A stretch of 64,000 bases of DNA. Source: Sphingobium sp. (GTDB lineage: Bacteria; Pseudomonadota; Alphaproteobacteria; Sphingomonadales; Sphingomonadaceae). The position numbers and the translations under genes were made by a program. Location of the stretch: the NCBI GenBank assembly GCA_003248935.1, contig QFQF01000002.1, positions 62,001 through 126,000 on the forward strand, given 5' to 3'. Under the pieces are notes generated by a model, which saw only the letters and a list, made by a program, of their open reading frames with translations, had not been told where the DNA came from and did not search any database. Below are positions 51,035 to 59,358 of the stretch, in pieces. The stretch's first letter is position 1; every line of letters starts with the position of its first letter.

Positions 51035-51637
51035 ATGCTTCAAGCGAAACCGGAACAGGCGAGGGGTTTTTACTGGAAGGTCGCGATGTCGGCGCTGGTT
51101 GCGGGCGCGCTGTCCGCCTGCGCGTCGGGCACGTTGCCGCCGGCCAGCACTGCCGATCAGTCGATCGGCTCCATGCAGTCGTACAAGCTCGGCGCGGGCG
51201 ACAAGCTGCGCGTCATCACCTTCGGCCATGAGGATCTGAGCAAGGAATTCCTGGTTTCCGACAGCGGCATGATCTCCTTCCCGCTCGTCGGGCAGGTGAA
51301 GGCGGCCGGGCTGACGCTCGACCAGTTCCAGGGCAATCTGGCCACCGCGCTGAAGAATGGCGGCTTCGTCGTCAATCCGAACGTCAGCGTCGAGGTGATC
51401 GAATATCGTCCCTTCTATATCCTGGGCGAAGTCCAGAAGCCGGGCGCCTATCCCTATCAGGCGGGTCTGACCGCGCTGAACGCGATCGCGACGGCCGGTG
51501 GCCTCACCTATCGCGCCAACAAGCGCAAGCTGTTCGTCCGTCGCGCGGATTCGACGCAGGAAGTCGAGATCGCGGTGACCGCCGCCACACCGGTGTTCCC
51601 GGGCGACACGGTGCGGATCGGCGAACGCGTCTTCTGA
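51035..51637 (+). CDS. Short Wza-like polysaccharide export lipoprotein (GelD-like)
   Basis: 200-residue lipoprotein with lipobox LSAC (Cys29), a polysaccharide-export domain (YKLGAGDKLRVITFGHEDLSKEFLVSDSGMISFPLVGQVKAAGLTLDQFQGNLATAL), and one SLBB domain (YILGEVQKPGAYPYQAGLTALNAIATAGGLT). It is about half the length of E. coli Wza and lacks the C-terminal transmembrane helix, as in GelD/SpsD-type proteins, so the outer-membrane step probably relies on the barrel protein encoded divergently. Start ATG 51035 is preceded by AACGGGAATGGG. Confidence 0.9.
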   Translation: MLQAKPEQARGFYWKVAMSALVAGALSACASGTLPPASTADQSIGSMQSYKLGAGDKLRVITFGHEDLSKEFLVSDSGMISFPLVGQVKAAGLTLDQFQGNLATALKNGGFVVNPNVSVEVIEYRPFYILGEVQKPGAYPYQAGLTALNAIATAGGLTYRANKRKLFVRRADSTQEVEIAVTAATPVFPGDTVRIGERVF

Positions 51638-51678
51638 TCGCATTCTGATCCCATCGCGCGCGTATGCGCGCAATCAAA

Positions 51679-51715
51679 GCCCGCCGGTACGCTCGACGTT
51701 CCGGCGGGCTTTTTT
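51679..51715 (+). terminator. Rho-independent terminator of the Wza-like gene
   Basis: GCCCGCCGG (51679-51687) and CCGGCGGGC (51701-51709) followed by six T. Strong intrinsic terminator 42 bases after the stop. Confidence 0.92.
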
Positions 51716-52000
51716 GCGTAAACGACGATGCGTGGTGGTTTCGCGCCGGGCGGCTTGCGGATCGCGCATGCCGTCTCGTTTCAAGCAGGCGGGACCGGCG
51801 TGACGCCGATTCCGGTTGGCAGGCGCGGTATGTTCCGCATGCATTCCCCGCCGCGATCCTGCCTGCCCGGCCGCGCGGTTCCCCCCACACCCCGGGCGGC
51901 CGGGCCCCGGTCAGCGTGTGGAGGCCGGGAAGGCGATGCCCCCCTTGCCGAGGGATGCCGCCTTGTCCAAAGAGGGCCACCCCAAGCGGCAGGAATTTCG

Positions 52001-52771
52001 ATGCGCATCGCCACCTTCAACATCAACGGCATCAAGGCGCGCTTGCCTCGCCTGATCGAATGGCTCGGCGAGACGCAGCCGGACGTCGCCTGTCTTCAGG
52101 AGATCAAGACGTCCGACGAGACCTTCCCGATCAAGGATATCGAGGAGGCGGGCTATGGCGCGATCTGGCATGGGCAGAAGGGATTCAACGGCGTCGCGAT
52201 CCTCGCGCGCGGGTGCATGCCGGTTGAGGTGGCGCGGGGACTTGCCGGAGAACCGGAGGACGAACACAGCCGCTATCTCGAGGCGGAGGTGGGCGGCGTG
52301 CGCATCGCCAGCATCTATCTGCCCAACGGCAATCCCCAGCCTGGCCCCAAGTTCGACTACAAGTTGCGCTGGATGAAGCGCCTGCGCGACCGGGCTATGG
52401 AGATCTGGGCGGAGGAAGTGCCCGCGGTGCTGGCCGGTGACTATAATGTCATTCCCCTCGATCGCGATGTCTATTCGGTCAAGGCCATGGCTGATGATGC
52501 CCTGATGCAGCCGGAGAGCCGGGCCGCCTACCGCCGGTTGCTCGGCGACGGCTGGACCGACGCGCTGGCGTCCCGCCATCCGGCCGGGGGCGTGTGGACC
52601 TATTGGGATTATCAGATGAACGCCTGGCCGCGCGACGCCGGGTTCCGGATCGATCATCTGCTGCTGAGCCCGCCCGCCGCCGACAGGCTGGTCGATGCAC
52701 AGGTCGACAAGGCATTCCGGGGGCGGGAAAAGGCCAGCGATCACGCGCCGGTGTGGGTCGAACTGCGCTGA
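52001..52771 (+). CDS. xthA: Exodeoxyribonuclease III
   Basis: 256-residue AP endonuclease/3'-5' exonuclease of base-excision repair. Motifs: MRIATFNINGIKARLPRLIEWL, CLQEIKTSDETFP (catalytic Glu), GVAILAR, ASIYLPNGNP, AGDYNVIPLDRDVYS (Asp/Asn), FRIDHLLLSP and ASDHAPVWVEL (final His). AGGA precedes ATG 52001, which gives the family's exact N-terminus. Stands alone downstream of the polysaccharide locus. Confidence 0.96.
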   Translation: MRIATFNINGIKARLPRLIEWLGETQPDVACLQEIKTSDETFPIKDIEEAGYGAIWHGQKGFNGVAILARGCMPVEVARGLAGEPEDEHSRYLEAEVGGVRIASIYLPNGNPQPGPKFDYKLRWMKRLRDRAMEIWAEEVPAVLAGDYNVIPLDRDVYSVKAMADDALMQPESRAAYRRLLGDGWTDALASRHPAGGVWTYWDYQMNAWPRDAGFRIDHLLLSPPAADRLVDAQVDKAFRGREKASDHAPVWVELR

Positions 52772-52862
52772 CGGTCGGGGCAATGGCCCTGCGCTGACAT
52801 CGTCACGTCACATATCCCGGCTAACGGCAGGCCTGTAAACAGGCGCCGTTACGGGGAATGGC

Positions 52863-53012
52863 ATGACTGTCCGGGGTTCGACGGCTTTAAAGACGCAAGA
52901 CATGCCGGTGCGCGTGCCACGCAGGACGGCGGTCCGTTCAGAGCCGCGCGAATGCGCGCTCTGGCCGCTCAGCTTGCGGCTTCTCTATTGGGGTGCCCGT
53001 CGCCAGCGCTGA
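52863..53012 (+). CDS. Possible small protein, 49 residues
   Basis: Open frame beginning MTVRGSTALKTQDMPVR and ending LWPLSLRLLYWGARRQR, with GGGGAA 8 bases before the ATG. It is strongly basic (about ten Arg/Lys). I do not recognise the family. It lies in a 270-base gap that otherwise has no gene, convergent to the Sel1/SPOR gene. The coding call rests only on the frame and the ribosome site. Confidence 0.3.
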   Translation: MTVRGSTALKTQDMPVRVPRRTAVRSEPRECALWPLSLRLLYWGARRQR

Positions 53013-53042
53013 TGGCCACGCCGGGTTGGTCGCCGGACCGCC

Positions 53043-54038
53043 CTAAAGCGGTTTCGCGATGCAGTCGGTGCCGGCCGCGCGGATCGAGGCGCACAGGGCG
53101 TCCGCTTCCGCCCGGCTTGCCAGCGGGCCGGCCTGCAACCGGGTGAGGCCGCCAGCCTTCACCAGATAGCGTTGCTTGCCCGACAGGGCCGTGACCTTCT
53201 TCCGCAGGCCGGTCCACAGGGCATCCGCGCGGCCCTCGTCGCTGAACGCGCCCAACTGTACGCGCCAGTTGCCGGCCGATGGCTGAGATGGGGCCGCTTT
53301 AGGCGACGGAGAGGTTGTCGGCCTGATGACGGGTGGCGGCGCCGTCCGCGGAGGCGCTGGCCGAGGTGCGAGCGCAGGCGGGGATGCGGGAGCGCTTGGC
53401 AGGACGGCAGCGGCAAGGGCCGCGGCCTGCTGCTGCGATGCCATGGTCTGCGCGAGCGCCAGGCCCTGCTGCCGCTGATCGGCGGGGATATAGCGGTCCA
53501 TCTGCGCCAGGCTCGTGGTGGCTGGCATCAGGCCGGAAGCGGCGGCGCGGGACATCAGCGCATAGGCGCGCACCCAGTCCTTCGCACCATACTCGCCGTT
53601 GAAGAGGGCTGTGCCGAGCAGATATTGCGCGCGCGGGTCGCCACGGGCGGCCGATTTCTCGATGAACGGCATCGCTTCCGTCCGTTTGCCGGTCTGGAAC
53701 AGCAGGCGGCCGTAATTGTCCTCCGCGCGCGCATGCCCCTGAACGGCGGCGCGGCGGAACCATTCCAGCGCGATCGTCTCATCGACCGGCACGCCGCGTC
53801 CCGTCTTGTAGGCCTGCCCCAGATTGAATTGCGCGTCGGCGTCGCCCGCCTCGGCCGCAGGTCGCCACAACGCCACGGCCTTCCCGTAGTCTCCCTGTCC
53901 CCAGGCATCGACGCCCGCCTTGACGGCTGCGGCGTCCGCCTGGGCGGGGATGGGGGAGGGCAGGACACCGGGTGTCGCTGCGGAGAGAACGGATGTGGCG
54001 AATGTGCAAGCGGCAAGCCCGATGACCATCCTTCTCAT
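53043..54038 (-). CDS. Sel1-repeat and SPOR-domain protein
   Basis: 331-residue exported protein. A signal peptide (about 1-20) is followed by Sel1/TPR-type repeats (AEAGDADAQFNLGQAYKTGRGVPVDETIALEWFRRAAVQGHARAEDNYGRLLF, about 60-160), a Pro/Ala-rich linker (about 210-255) and a C-terminal SPOR domain (NWRVQLGAFSDEGRADALWTGLRKKV ... RLQAGPLASRAEADALCASIRAAGTDCIA, about 257-331). SPOR domains bind denuded glycan at the septum, so a role near division is plausible. It is divergent from the ParA-like gene. The adjacent module holds another SPOR protein. Confidence 0.88.
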   Translation of the reverse strand: MRRMVIGLAACTFATSVLSAATPGVLPSPIPAQADAAAVKAGVDAWGQGDYGKAVALWRPAAEAGDADAQFNLGQAYKTGRGVPVDETIALEWFRRAAVQGHARAEDNYGRLLFQTGKRTEAMPFIEKSAARGDPRAQYLLGTALFNGEYGAKDWVRAYALMSRAAASGLMPATTSLAQMDRYIPADQRQQGLALAQTMASQQQAAALAAAVLPSAPASPPALAPRPAPPRTAPPPVIRPTTSPSPKAAPSQPSAGNWRVQLGAFSDEGRADALWTGLRKKVTALSGKQRYLVKAGGLTRLQAGPLASRAEADALCASIRAAGTDCIAKPL

Positions 54039-54218
54039 GCCCGCTGCTCCCGATAGGCCGTTGCATCGCGACGGCGCGATGTGCGTACGCGGATAGGCGA
54101 GGCGCGGTTAATGGCCGGTTAGCGATCCGGAAAGGCGGACGCGGGCGGGGGGATTAACCAAATCTTAGGCGCGGCCATGGCATCCCGGCGGGGATACCGG
54201 TTTCTTTGGGGGAATGGC

Positions 54219-54941
54219 GTGCGCGTACTGGCTCTGGCATCGCAGAAGGGGGGGTCTGGAAAGACTACCCTGTCCGGCCATCTGGCCGTCCAGGCTCAAC
54301 TGTCCGGGGCCGGCCCCGTTGTCCTGATCGACATCGATCCGCAGGGGTCGCTCGCTGACTGGTGGAACGAGCGCGAGGCGGACCTGCCCGCCTTCGCCCA
54401 GACGACCGTCGCGCGCCTCGCGCAGGATCTGGAAACGCTGCGGCAGCAGGGTTTCAAGCTGGCCGTGATCGATACGCCGCCCGCGATCACTGTCGCGATC
54501 CAGAGCGTGATCTCCGTCGCCGAACTGATCGTCGTGCCGACACGTCCCAGCCCGCATGACCTGCGCGCCGTCGGCGCCACCGTCGACCTGTGCGACCGCG
54601 CGGGCAAGCCGCTGATCTTCGTCGTCAACGGCGCGACGCCCAAGGCCAAGATCACCTCCGAGGCGGCAGTCGCGCTGTCGCAGCACGGAACCGTGGCGCC
54701 GATCACACTGCACCACCGCACCGACTTTGCCGCGTCGATGATCGACGGACGCACGGTGATGGAGGTCGACCCCAACGGCCGTTCGGCCGGAGAGGTCGCC
54801 CAGCTGTGGTCCTATATTTCCGACCGGCTGGAGCGGAACTTCCGTCGCACGGTCTTCTCGGTTCCGGGCGGTATGCCCGGCATCTCCGGCGCGCCGCGTC
54901 CGCTCGGCAGCTTCGGCCGCCGCGTCGTTGCGGGGCAGTGA
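54219..54941 (+). CDS. ParA/MinD-family ATPase
   Basis: 240-residue P-loop ATPase with the deviant Walker A KGGSGKTT (10-17), switch I DPQGSLADWW and switch II VIDTPP. It lacks the helix-turn-helix extension of plasmid ParA, and no ParB gene is next to it. GTG 54219 is chosen because GGGGGA (54208-54213) is 5 bases upstream and the chain then starts RVLALASQKGG; an ATG at 54177 would add residues not typical of the family. It opens a three-gene run with an RHH protein and a SPOR lipoprotein, suggesting positioning of a cell-surface or septal complex. Confidence 0.88.
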   Translation: MRVLALASQKGGSGKTTLSGHLAVQAQLSGAGPVVLIDIDPQGSLADWWNEREADLPAFAQTTVARLAQDLETLRQQGFKLAVIDTPPAITVAIQSVISVAELIVVPTRPSPHDLRAVGATVDLCDRAGKPLIFVVNGATPKAKITSEAAVALSQHGTVAPITLHHRTDFAASMIDGRTVMEVDPNGRSAGEVAQLWSYISDRLERNFRRTVFSVPGGMPGISGAPRPLGSFGRRVVAGQ

Positions 54942-54955
54942 CGGAGATGGGACCG

Positions 54956-55561
54956 ATGGCAGAGCCCAAGCCGTTCGCTTCGCTGACATCCAGCCTGCTC
55001 GCCCGCAAGGGCGGCGCCCGTCCGGCCATGCGCCGCCAACTCGCCCTTGGTGAAGAGAGCCACGGTCAGGACGATCTGGGCTGGAACGACATGGGCGATA
55101 GCGATCAATATTATCGCGACCCGATGGCCGTCGCCGGCCTGACGCCGATGCCATATGCCGGTACGCCGAGCCCCGAGCCTGTGGAGCAGCAAAGCGTTCC
55201 GCACGTCATCGAGGAGCGGCGCGAACTGGCGGAGAAGGTGACCCAGCCGGTCGCCCCGGAACCCGCGCCCGTCGTCAAGGCACCAGCCGTCAAGGCGCCG
55301 GTCGTCGAAGCGCCCGTCGCCACCGCGCCTGAACCGCGTCGGGTGAGCGCGCCGCGCGCCGCCGCCGTGGCGCGCAAAGCCAAGGCTGCCTTCACGCTGC
55401 GGCTGGACCCCGAACGCCATCTGCGCCTGCGCCTTGCCTGCGCCGTCGGCAACCGGTCGGCCCAGCAGATCGTGACGGCGGCGCTGGATGCGTTTCTGGA
55501 CGGCCAGCCGGATATCGAGGCGCTCGCGGACCAGGTCGGGCGTGACGGCGGAGCACACTGA
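54956..55561 (+). CDS. Ribbon-helix-helix protein partnered with the ParA-like ATPase
   Basis: 201-residue protein. The C-terminus (about 143-183, KAAFTLRLDPERHLRLRLACAVGNRSAQQIVTAALDAFLDG) fits a ribbon-helix-helix DNA-binding domain; before it is a low-complexity Val/Ala/Pro/Lys linker (about 97-128) with repeats such as KAPAV. The N-terminus MAEPKPFASLTSSLLARKGGARPAMRRQL is basic and could bind the ATPase. GGAG stands 9 bases before ATG 54956. I do not recognise it as a named protein; an adaptor role for the upstream ParA is inference from 14-base spacing. Confidence 0.8.
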   Translation: MAEPKPFASLTSSLLARKGGARPAMRRQLALGEESHGQDDLGWNDMGDSDQYYRDPMAVAGLTPMPYAGTPSPEPVEQQSVPHVIEERRELAEKVTQPVAPEPAPVVKAPAVKAPVVEAPVATAPEPRRVSAPRAAAVARKAKAAFTLRLDPERHLRLRLACAVGNRSAQQIVTAALDAFLDGQPDIEALADQVGRDGGAH

Positions 55562-55582
55562 GACATGAGTGGGGGATTGGGC

Positions 55583-56962
55583 ATGACACGCAACGGACTG
55601 ACGAAGGCGGCCGCCTCGTCGCTGATCATGGCGACATCTATGGTCGGTTGCACCGGCGCTGCCGTACAGGGTGGCCCCTCGCTGACCGCCGTCAAGCCGG
55701 GGCAGGCGCCAAGCTTCGCCGCCGCCGCCGAGAAGGCGCTGGCGGCGCGGAAGTTCGCCGTCGCGCTGCCCGCCGCAGAGGCGGCGGTGGAAGCCGAACC
55801 CAATAACGGCGCCTATCGCACGCTCCTCGGCCGGGCTTATCTGGCCAATGGCCGTTTCGCTTCGGCGGAGGCGGCGTTTCGCGATGCGATGACGCTGGGC
55901 AACGCCGATTCGCGTACGGTCGTCAGCCTATCGCTGATCCGCGTCGCGATGGGCGATTCGGCGGGAGCCCGCCGCCTGCTGGCGAACGAGGCCGACCGTA
56001 TTCCGGCCGTCGACTATGGCCTTGCCGTCGCAATGGCCGGAGACGCCGATGAGGGCGTACGCATCCTGAGCGAGGCGATCCACGCGCCGTCGGCGACCGC
56101 GCAGACGCGCCAGAACCTGGCCTATGCCTATGCGCTGGCCGGTCACTGGCGCGAGGCGCGGATAATGGCGGAGCAGGATGTCGACCCCAAGGTCGCGGCG
56201 GCCCGTGTTCTCGGCTGGGCCGGTCTGGCACAGCCGGGCGCAGAGCCGCAGCGCGTCGCCGCGCTGCTGGGCGTCACGCCGCGCGCCGACGATAGCGGCA
56301 TGCCCGTCCGCCTTGCCCTGTCGCCCGTCGCGCCGGTAATGGCGGAGGCTGCTCCCGCTCCGGTAATTGCGCCTGCCATGACGGAGCCCGTGCAGACAGC
56401 CGTCGTTGACGACGCGCCGGTAATCGAACCGGTCGGTGAACCCGCTCCGGCGATCGCCGTTGCGACGCCGCGACAGGTGCGCGCCGCGCCTGCGATGATC
56501 CAGCCGGTCCCGGTTCCGGCATCTGGCACGCCCATAGCCGTAGCGCCGCCGGTTGCTGCGCCGTCGCCGCGCCGTGCGCCCGCGCAGGCGCAGTACAAGC
56601 GGACAGCGTTCATCACGCCCGCCGCCGGTCTGTCGGATTCCGCCAGTGCCTGGGTCGTGCAGCTAGGCGCCTATGACAGCGTGGCCATCGCCCGTGAAAA
56701 GTGGGACGGCATCTCGCGCCGCAACAGCCTGATCGCTGGCATGTCCGCGATCAACAGCAGCGTTACGGTGGACGGACGCCTCTATTATCGCCTCGCGGTC
56801 GGCGGTTTTGCCGATCGCTCCGGCGCCGATGGTCTGTGCCGCGCTATCCGTGCACAGGGTAGCAACTGCTTCGTGCGTCAGGGCGATGCGTCGGCCAAGA
56901 CACAGCGCTGGGCCGCCGCGAAGGGAACGGTGAAGCGGAACAGCCAGCTCGCCATGCGCTGA
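55583..56962 (+). CDS. TPR and SPOR-domain lipoprotein
   Basis: 459-residue protein with a lipoprotein-type signal (SSLIMATSMVGC, Cys23 counted from ATG 55583), a TPR region (about 45-215, e.g. AEAAVEAEPNNGAYRTLLGRAYLANGRFASAEAAFRDAM), a Pro/Ala-rich linker (about 240-340) and a C-terminal SPOR domain (WVVQLGAYDSVAIAREKWDGISRRN ... YYRLAVGGFADRSGADGLCRAIRAQGSNCFV). The same architecture as the gene at 53043 suggests related roles in the septal or polar envelope. The start at 55583 follows GGGGGA; an ATG at 55565 has no site. Last gene of the ParA operon. Confidence 0.87.
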   Translation: MTRNGLTKAAASSLIMATSMVGCTGAAVQGGPSLTAVKPGQAPSFAAAAEKALAARKFAVALPAAEAAVEAEPNNGAYRTLLGRAYLANGRFASAEAAFRDAMTLGNADSRTVVSLSLIRVAMGDSAGARRLLANEADRIPAVDYGLAVAMAGDADEGVRILSEAIHAPSATAQTRQNLAYAYALAGHWREARIMAEQDVDPKVAAARVLGWAGLAQPGAEPQRVAALLGVTPRADDSGMPVRLALSPVAPVMAEAAPAPVIAPAMTEPVQTAVVDDAPVIEPVGEPAPAIAVATPRQVRAAPAMIQPVPVPASGTPIAVAPPVAAPSPRRAPAQAQYKRTAFITPAAGLSDSASAWVVQLGAYDSVAIAREKWDGISRRNSLIAGMSAINSSVTVDGRLYYRLAVGGFADRSGADGLCRAIRAQGSNCFVRQGDASAKTQRWAAAKGTVKRNSQLAMR

Positions 56963-57006
56963 CCGCCGGAAGGTTTGGAGAGGGAAAAGAAGGGCGGCGG
57001 TTCCCG

Positions 57007-58242
57007 TTAGAGGAACTGACCGCCCTTCATGATTCTGCGGGCCCGGCCCTGTACCGGCATCCGGTCGAACGGGGTGTTGCCCGCCTGCGCGGCCATCTTG
57101 CCCGAATCGATGATCCACGGCGTATCGGGATCGATGAAGATGATGTCGGCGGCCGATCCCGTGGCGAAACTCCCGGCGTCGACGCCCAGTATCCGCGCCG
57201 GATTGGCGGCGAGCAGGGCCATCAGCCGGTTCATCGTCACATGCCCCTCCCGCACGAGGTTCAGCGACAAGGCGAGCAGCGTTTCCGCGCCCGCCATGCC
57301 GGGGCTGGCGTCCGCGAACGGCAGGCGCTTGTCCTCCGGCCCGCGCGGGTCATGGCTGGACGTGATCACGTCGACTGTGCCGTCGGCGACCGCGCGCAGC
57401 GACGCCTGCCGGTCATCCTCTGACCGCAGCGGCGGCGACAGGCGGGCGAAGGTGCGGAAATCCGTCACCGCATTGTCCGACAGGAACAGATAGGCGGGGC
57501 TGATCCCGCAACTCACCTTCAGCCCCTCCGCCTTCGCTGCGCGAACAAGGTCGAAGCCTGCCGCCGTGCTGACGAGGCGGAAGTGGATCGCGGCGCCCGT
57601 CTGGCGCACCAGCGCAATGTCACGGGCGATCGCCATCGCCTCCGCGCAGGCGGGGGCGGAGGCGAGGCCAAGGCGGGTCGCCGTTTCGCCGGTCGTCGCG
57701 ACGGCCTTGCCCGCAAGGCCGCTATCCTCTGCATGGGCAATGACCGTGAGGCCGAGGGCGGAGGCGTAGGAGAGGACGCGCATCATCACGCCCGAATCGG
57801 CGATCCATTGCCGTCCGGTGCCGACCGCCTTGGCACCCGCCATCTGCATCATGCCGATTTCCGCCATTTCTGCGCCTTTGAGGCCCCGGGTGGCGGCGGC
57901 GATCGGATGGACCCAGAAATCGGGCTTGCCCGTGCGGGTTGCTTCCCGGATCAGACCGACCTCGTCGAGCAGGGCCGACTGGTCGGGCATCAGTGCGGCG
58001 CGGGTGATGCCGCCGAAGTGGAAAGCGGGCTTGTCGGTGCGGAAGACACCAAGGTCGATGAGGCCCGGCGCGACGATCAGGCCACCGGCATCGACGGGCT
58101 CGGCGTTCGAGGGAATGTCGACGGCGCCCGATGCGAGGATGCGGTCCCCCTCGATCAGCAGGGTGCCCGCGTCGACGGACGTTCCGGTGGGATCGGCGAG
58201 GCGGCCGCCGGTGATCGCGAGCTTGCGTGTCCGGTCGATCAT
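57007..58242 (-). CDS. Dihydroorotase-like protein lacking metal-binding residues (PyrC'/PyrX type)
   Basis: 411-residue amidohydrolase-fold protein in operon with pyrB. Canonical dihydroorotase has PGLIDxHVHLREPG; here it reads PGLIDLGVFRTDKP (59-72), so both metal-binding His are lost. The later metal His positions are also changed: GISPAYLFLSD instead of the HHLLL type, and SSHDPRGPEDK. IAHAEDSG is retained. In Pseudomonas an inactive DHOase-like PyrC' (PyrX) is needed for aspartate transcarbamoylase assembly, so this is probably the structural partner of PyrB. Its start overlaps the pyrB stop by four bases. Confidence 0.87.
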   Translation of the reverse strand: MIDRTRKLAITGGRLADPTGTSVDAGTLLIEGDRILASGAVDIPSNAEPVDAGGLIVAPGLIDLGVFRTDKPAFHFGGITRAALMPDQSALLDEVGLIREATRTGKPDFWVHPIAAATRGLKGAEMAEIGMMQMAGAKAVGTGRQWIADSGVMMRVLSYASALGLTVIAHAEDSGLAGKAVATTGETATRLGLASAPACAEAMAIARDIALVRQTGAAIHFRLVSTAAGFDLVRAAKAEGLKVSCGISPAYLFLSDNAVTDFRTFARLSPPLRSEDDRQASLRAVADGTVDVITSSHDPRGPEDKRLPFADASPGMAGAETLLALSLNLVREGHVTMNRLMALLAANPARILGVDAGSFATGSAADIIFIDPDTPWIIDSGKMAAQAGNTPFDRMPVQGRARRIMKGGQFL

Positions 58243-59234
58243 GCCCAGCCCTCCACGCCGCGCGCCGACCGGGTCAGCACGTCGAGGCAGGCCATGCGGA
58301 CGGCGACGCCCATCTCCACCTGTTCGGTAATGGCGGATCGCTCGGGGTGATCGGCGATGCCGCTGGTGATTTCCACCCCCCGGTTCATCGGGCCGGGGTG
58401 CATGACGAGCGCGTCCGGCTTAGCGCGGGCCAGCCGATCGGGCGTGAGGCCGTAAAGCACGTGATATTCGCGCGGGGAGGGGATGAAGGCGCCGTCCATC
58501 CGCTCGTTCTGAAGGCGCAGCATCATCACGACGTCGGCCCCCTCCAGCCCCCTGTTGAAATCGGTATAGGGCGTGGCGCCCATCATCTCCACCTCGGCCG
58601 GCATCAGGGTGGGCGGCGCGATCGCCCTGACCTGCGCGCCCAGCGCGGCAAGGCAGAGCATGTTGGAGCGGGCGACGCGGCTGTGGAGCACGTCGCCGCA
58701 AATGGCGACCACCAGCCCCTCGAACCCGCCCTTGCGGCGGCGGATGGTGAGGGCGTCGAGCAAGGCCTGCGTGGGATGCTCGTGCCAGCCGTCGCCCGCG
58801 TTCAGCACCGGACAGTCGACCTTGTCGGCGATCAGGCGCACGGCGCCCGAACTGCCGTGGCGGATGACGATGACGTCGGCGCGCATGGCGTTCAGCGTCA
58901 CGGCCGTGTCGATCAGCGTCTCGCCCTTCTTCACGCTCGACTGGGCGGCGTGCATGTTGACGACATCGGCCCCCAGGCGCTTGCCCGCGATCTCGAACGA
59001 GAGGAGGGTGCGGGTCGAATTCTCGAAGAAGGCGTTGATCTGGGTAAGGCCAGCGAGGCGGCCGTCATGCTTGGCGCCGCCCGCGCGGTTGACGGCGACC
59101 CAGTGCTCGGCCTCGTCCAGCAGGAAGCGGATTTCCCACGGCTTGAGCGCGGCGATGCCCAGGAGGTTGCGGTGCGGGAAATTGTCCCGCCCGGCAAGGC
59201 CGGTCGGTGAAGGCGCGGGGCTGGATTCTGGCAT
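58239..59234 (-). CDS. pyrB: Aspartate carbamoyltransferase catalytic chain
   Basis: 331-residue ATCase making carbamoyl-aspartate in pyrimidine synthesis. The carbamoyl-phosphate motif FFENSTRTLLSFE, the K-loop NMHAAQSSVKKGETLIDTA, HPTQALLD and GDVLHSRVARSN, LRLQNER and MHPGPMNRGVEI are all present. ATG 59234 gives the expected PTGLAGRDNFPHRNLLGIAALKPWE start; the frame stays open far upstream but is not conserved. The overlapping downstream PyrC'-like gene fits a class A-type dodecameric assembly. No pyrI in the window. Confidence 0.96.
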   Translation of the reverse strand: MPESSPAPSPTGLAGRDNFPHRNLLGIAALKPWEIRFLLDEAEHWVAVNRAGGAKHDGRLAGLTQINAFFENSTRTLLSFEIAGKRLGADVVNMHAAQSSVKKGETLIDTAVTLNAMRADVIVIRHGSSGAVRLIADKVDCPVLNAGDGWHEHPTQALLDALTIRRRKGGFEGLVVAICGDVLHSRVARSNMLCLAALGAQVRAIAPPTLMPAEVEMMGATPYTDFNRGLEGADVVMMLRLQNERMDGAFIPSPREYHVLYGLTPDRLARAKPDALVMHPGPMNRGVEITSGIADHPERSAITEQVEMGVAVRMACLDVLTRSARGVEGWA

Positions 59235-59358
59235 GACCGGACCCTTATGCGACGGACGCGCCAAGCTCAAGGGCGCGTGCGCCGCCATCGGCTTGCAGAG
59301 TGCCTGTGGAGCTTCTAGCCTTTCTGCCTCCCCGTTCCAGAGGATCAGTTTCCGCGCG

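Noticed and set aside
37471..51637. Complete sphingan (gellan-type) biosynthesis cluster
   Set aside because: Only export and polymerisation-type genes match; the rhamnose genes and initiating transferase are missing.
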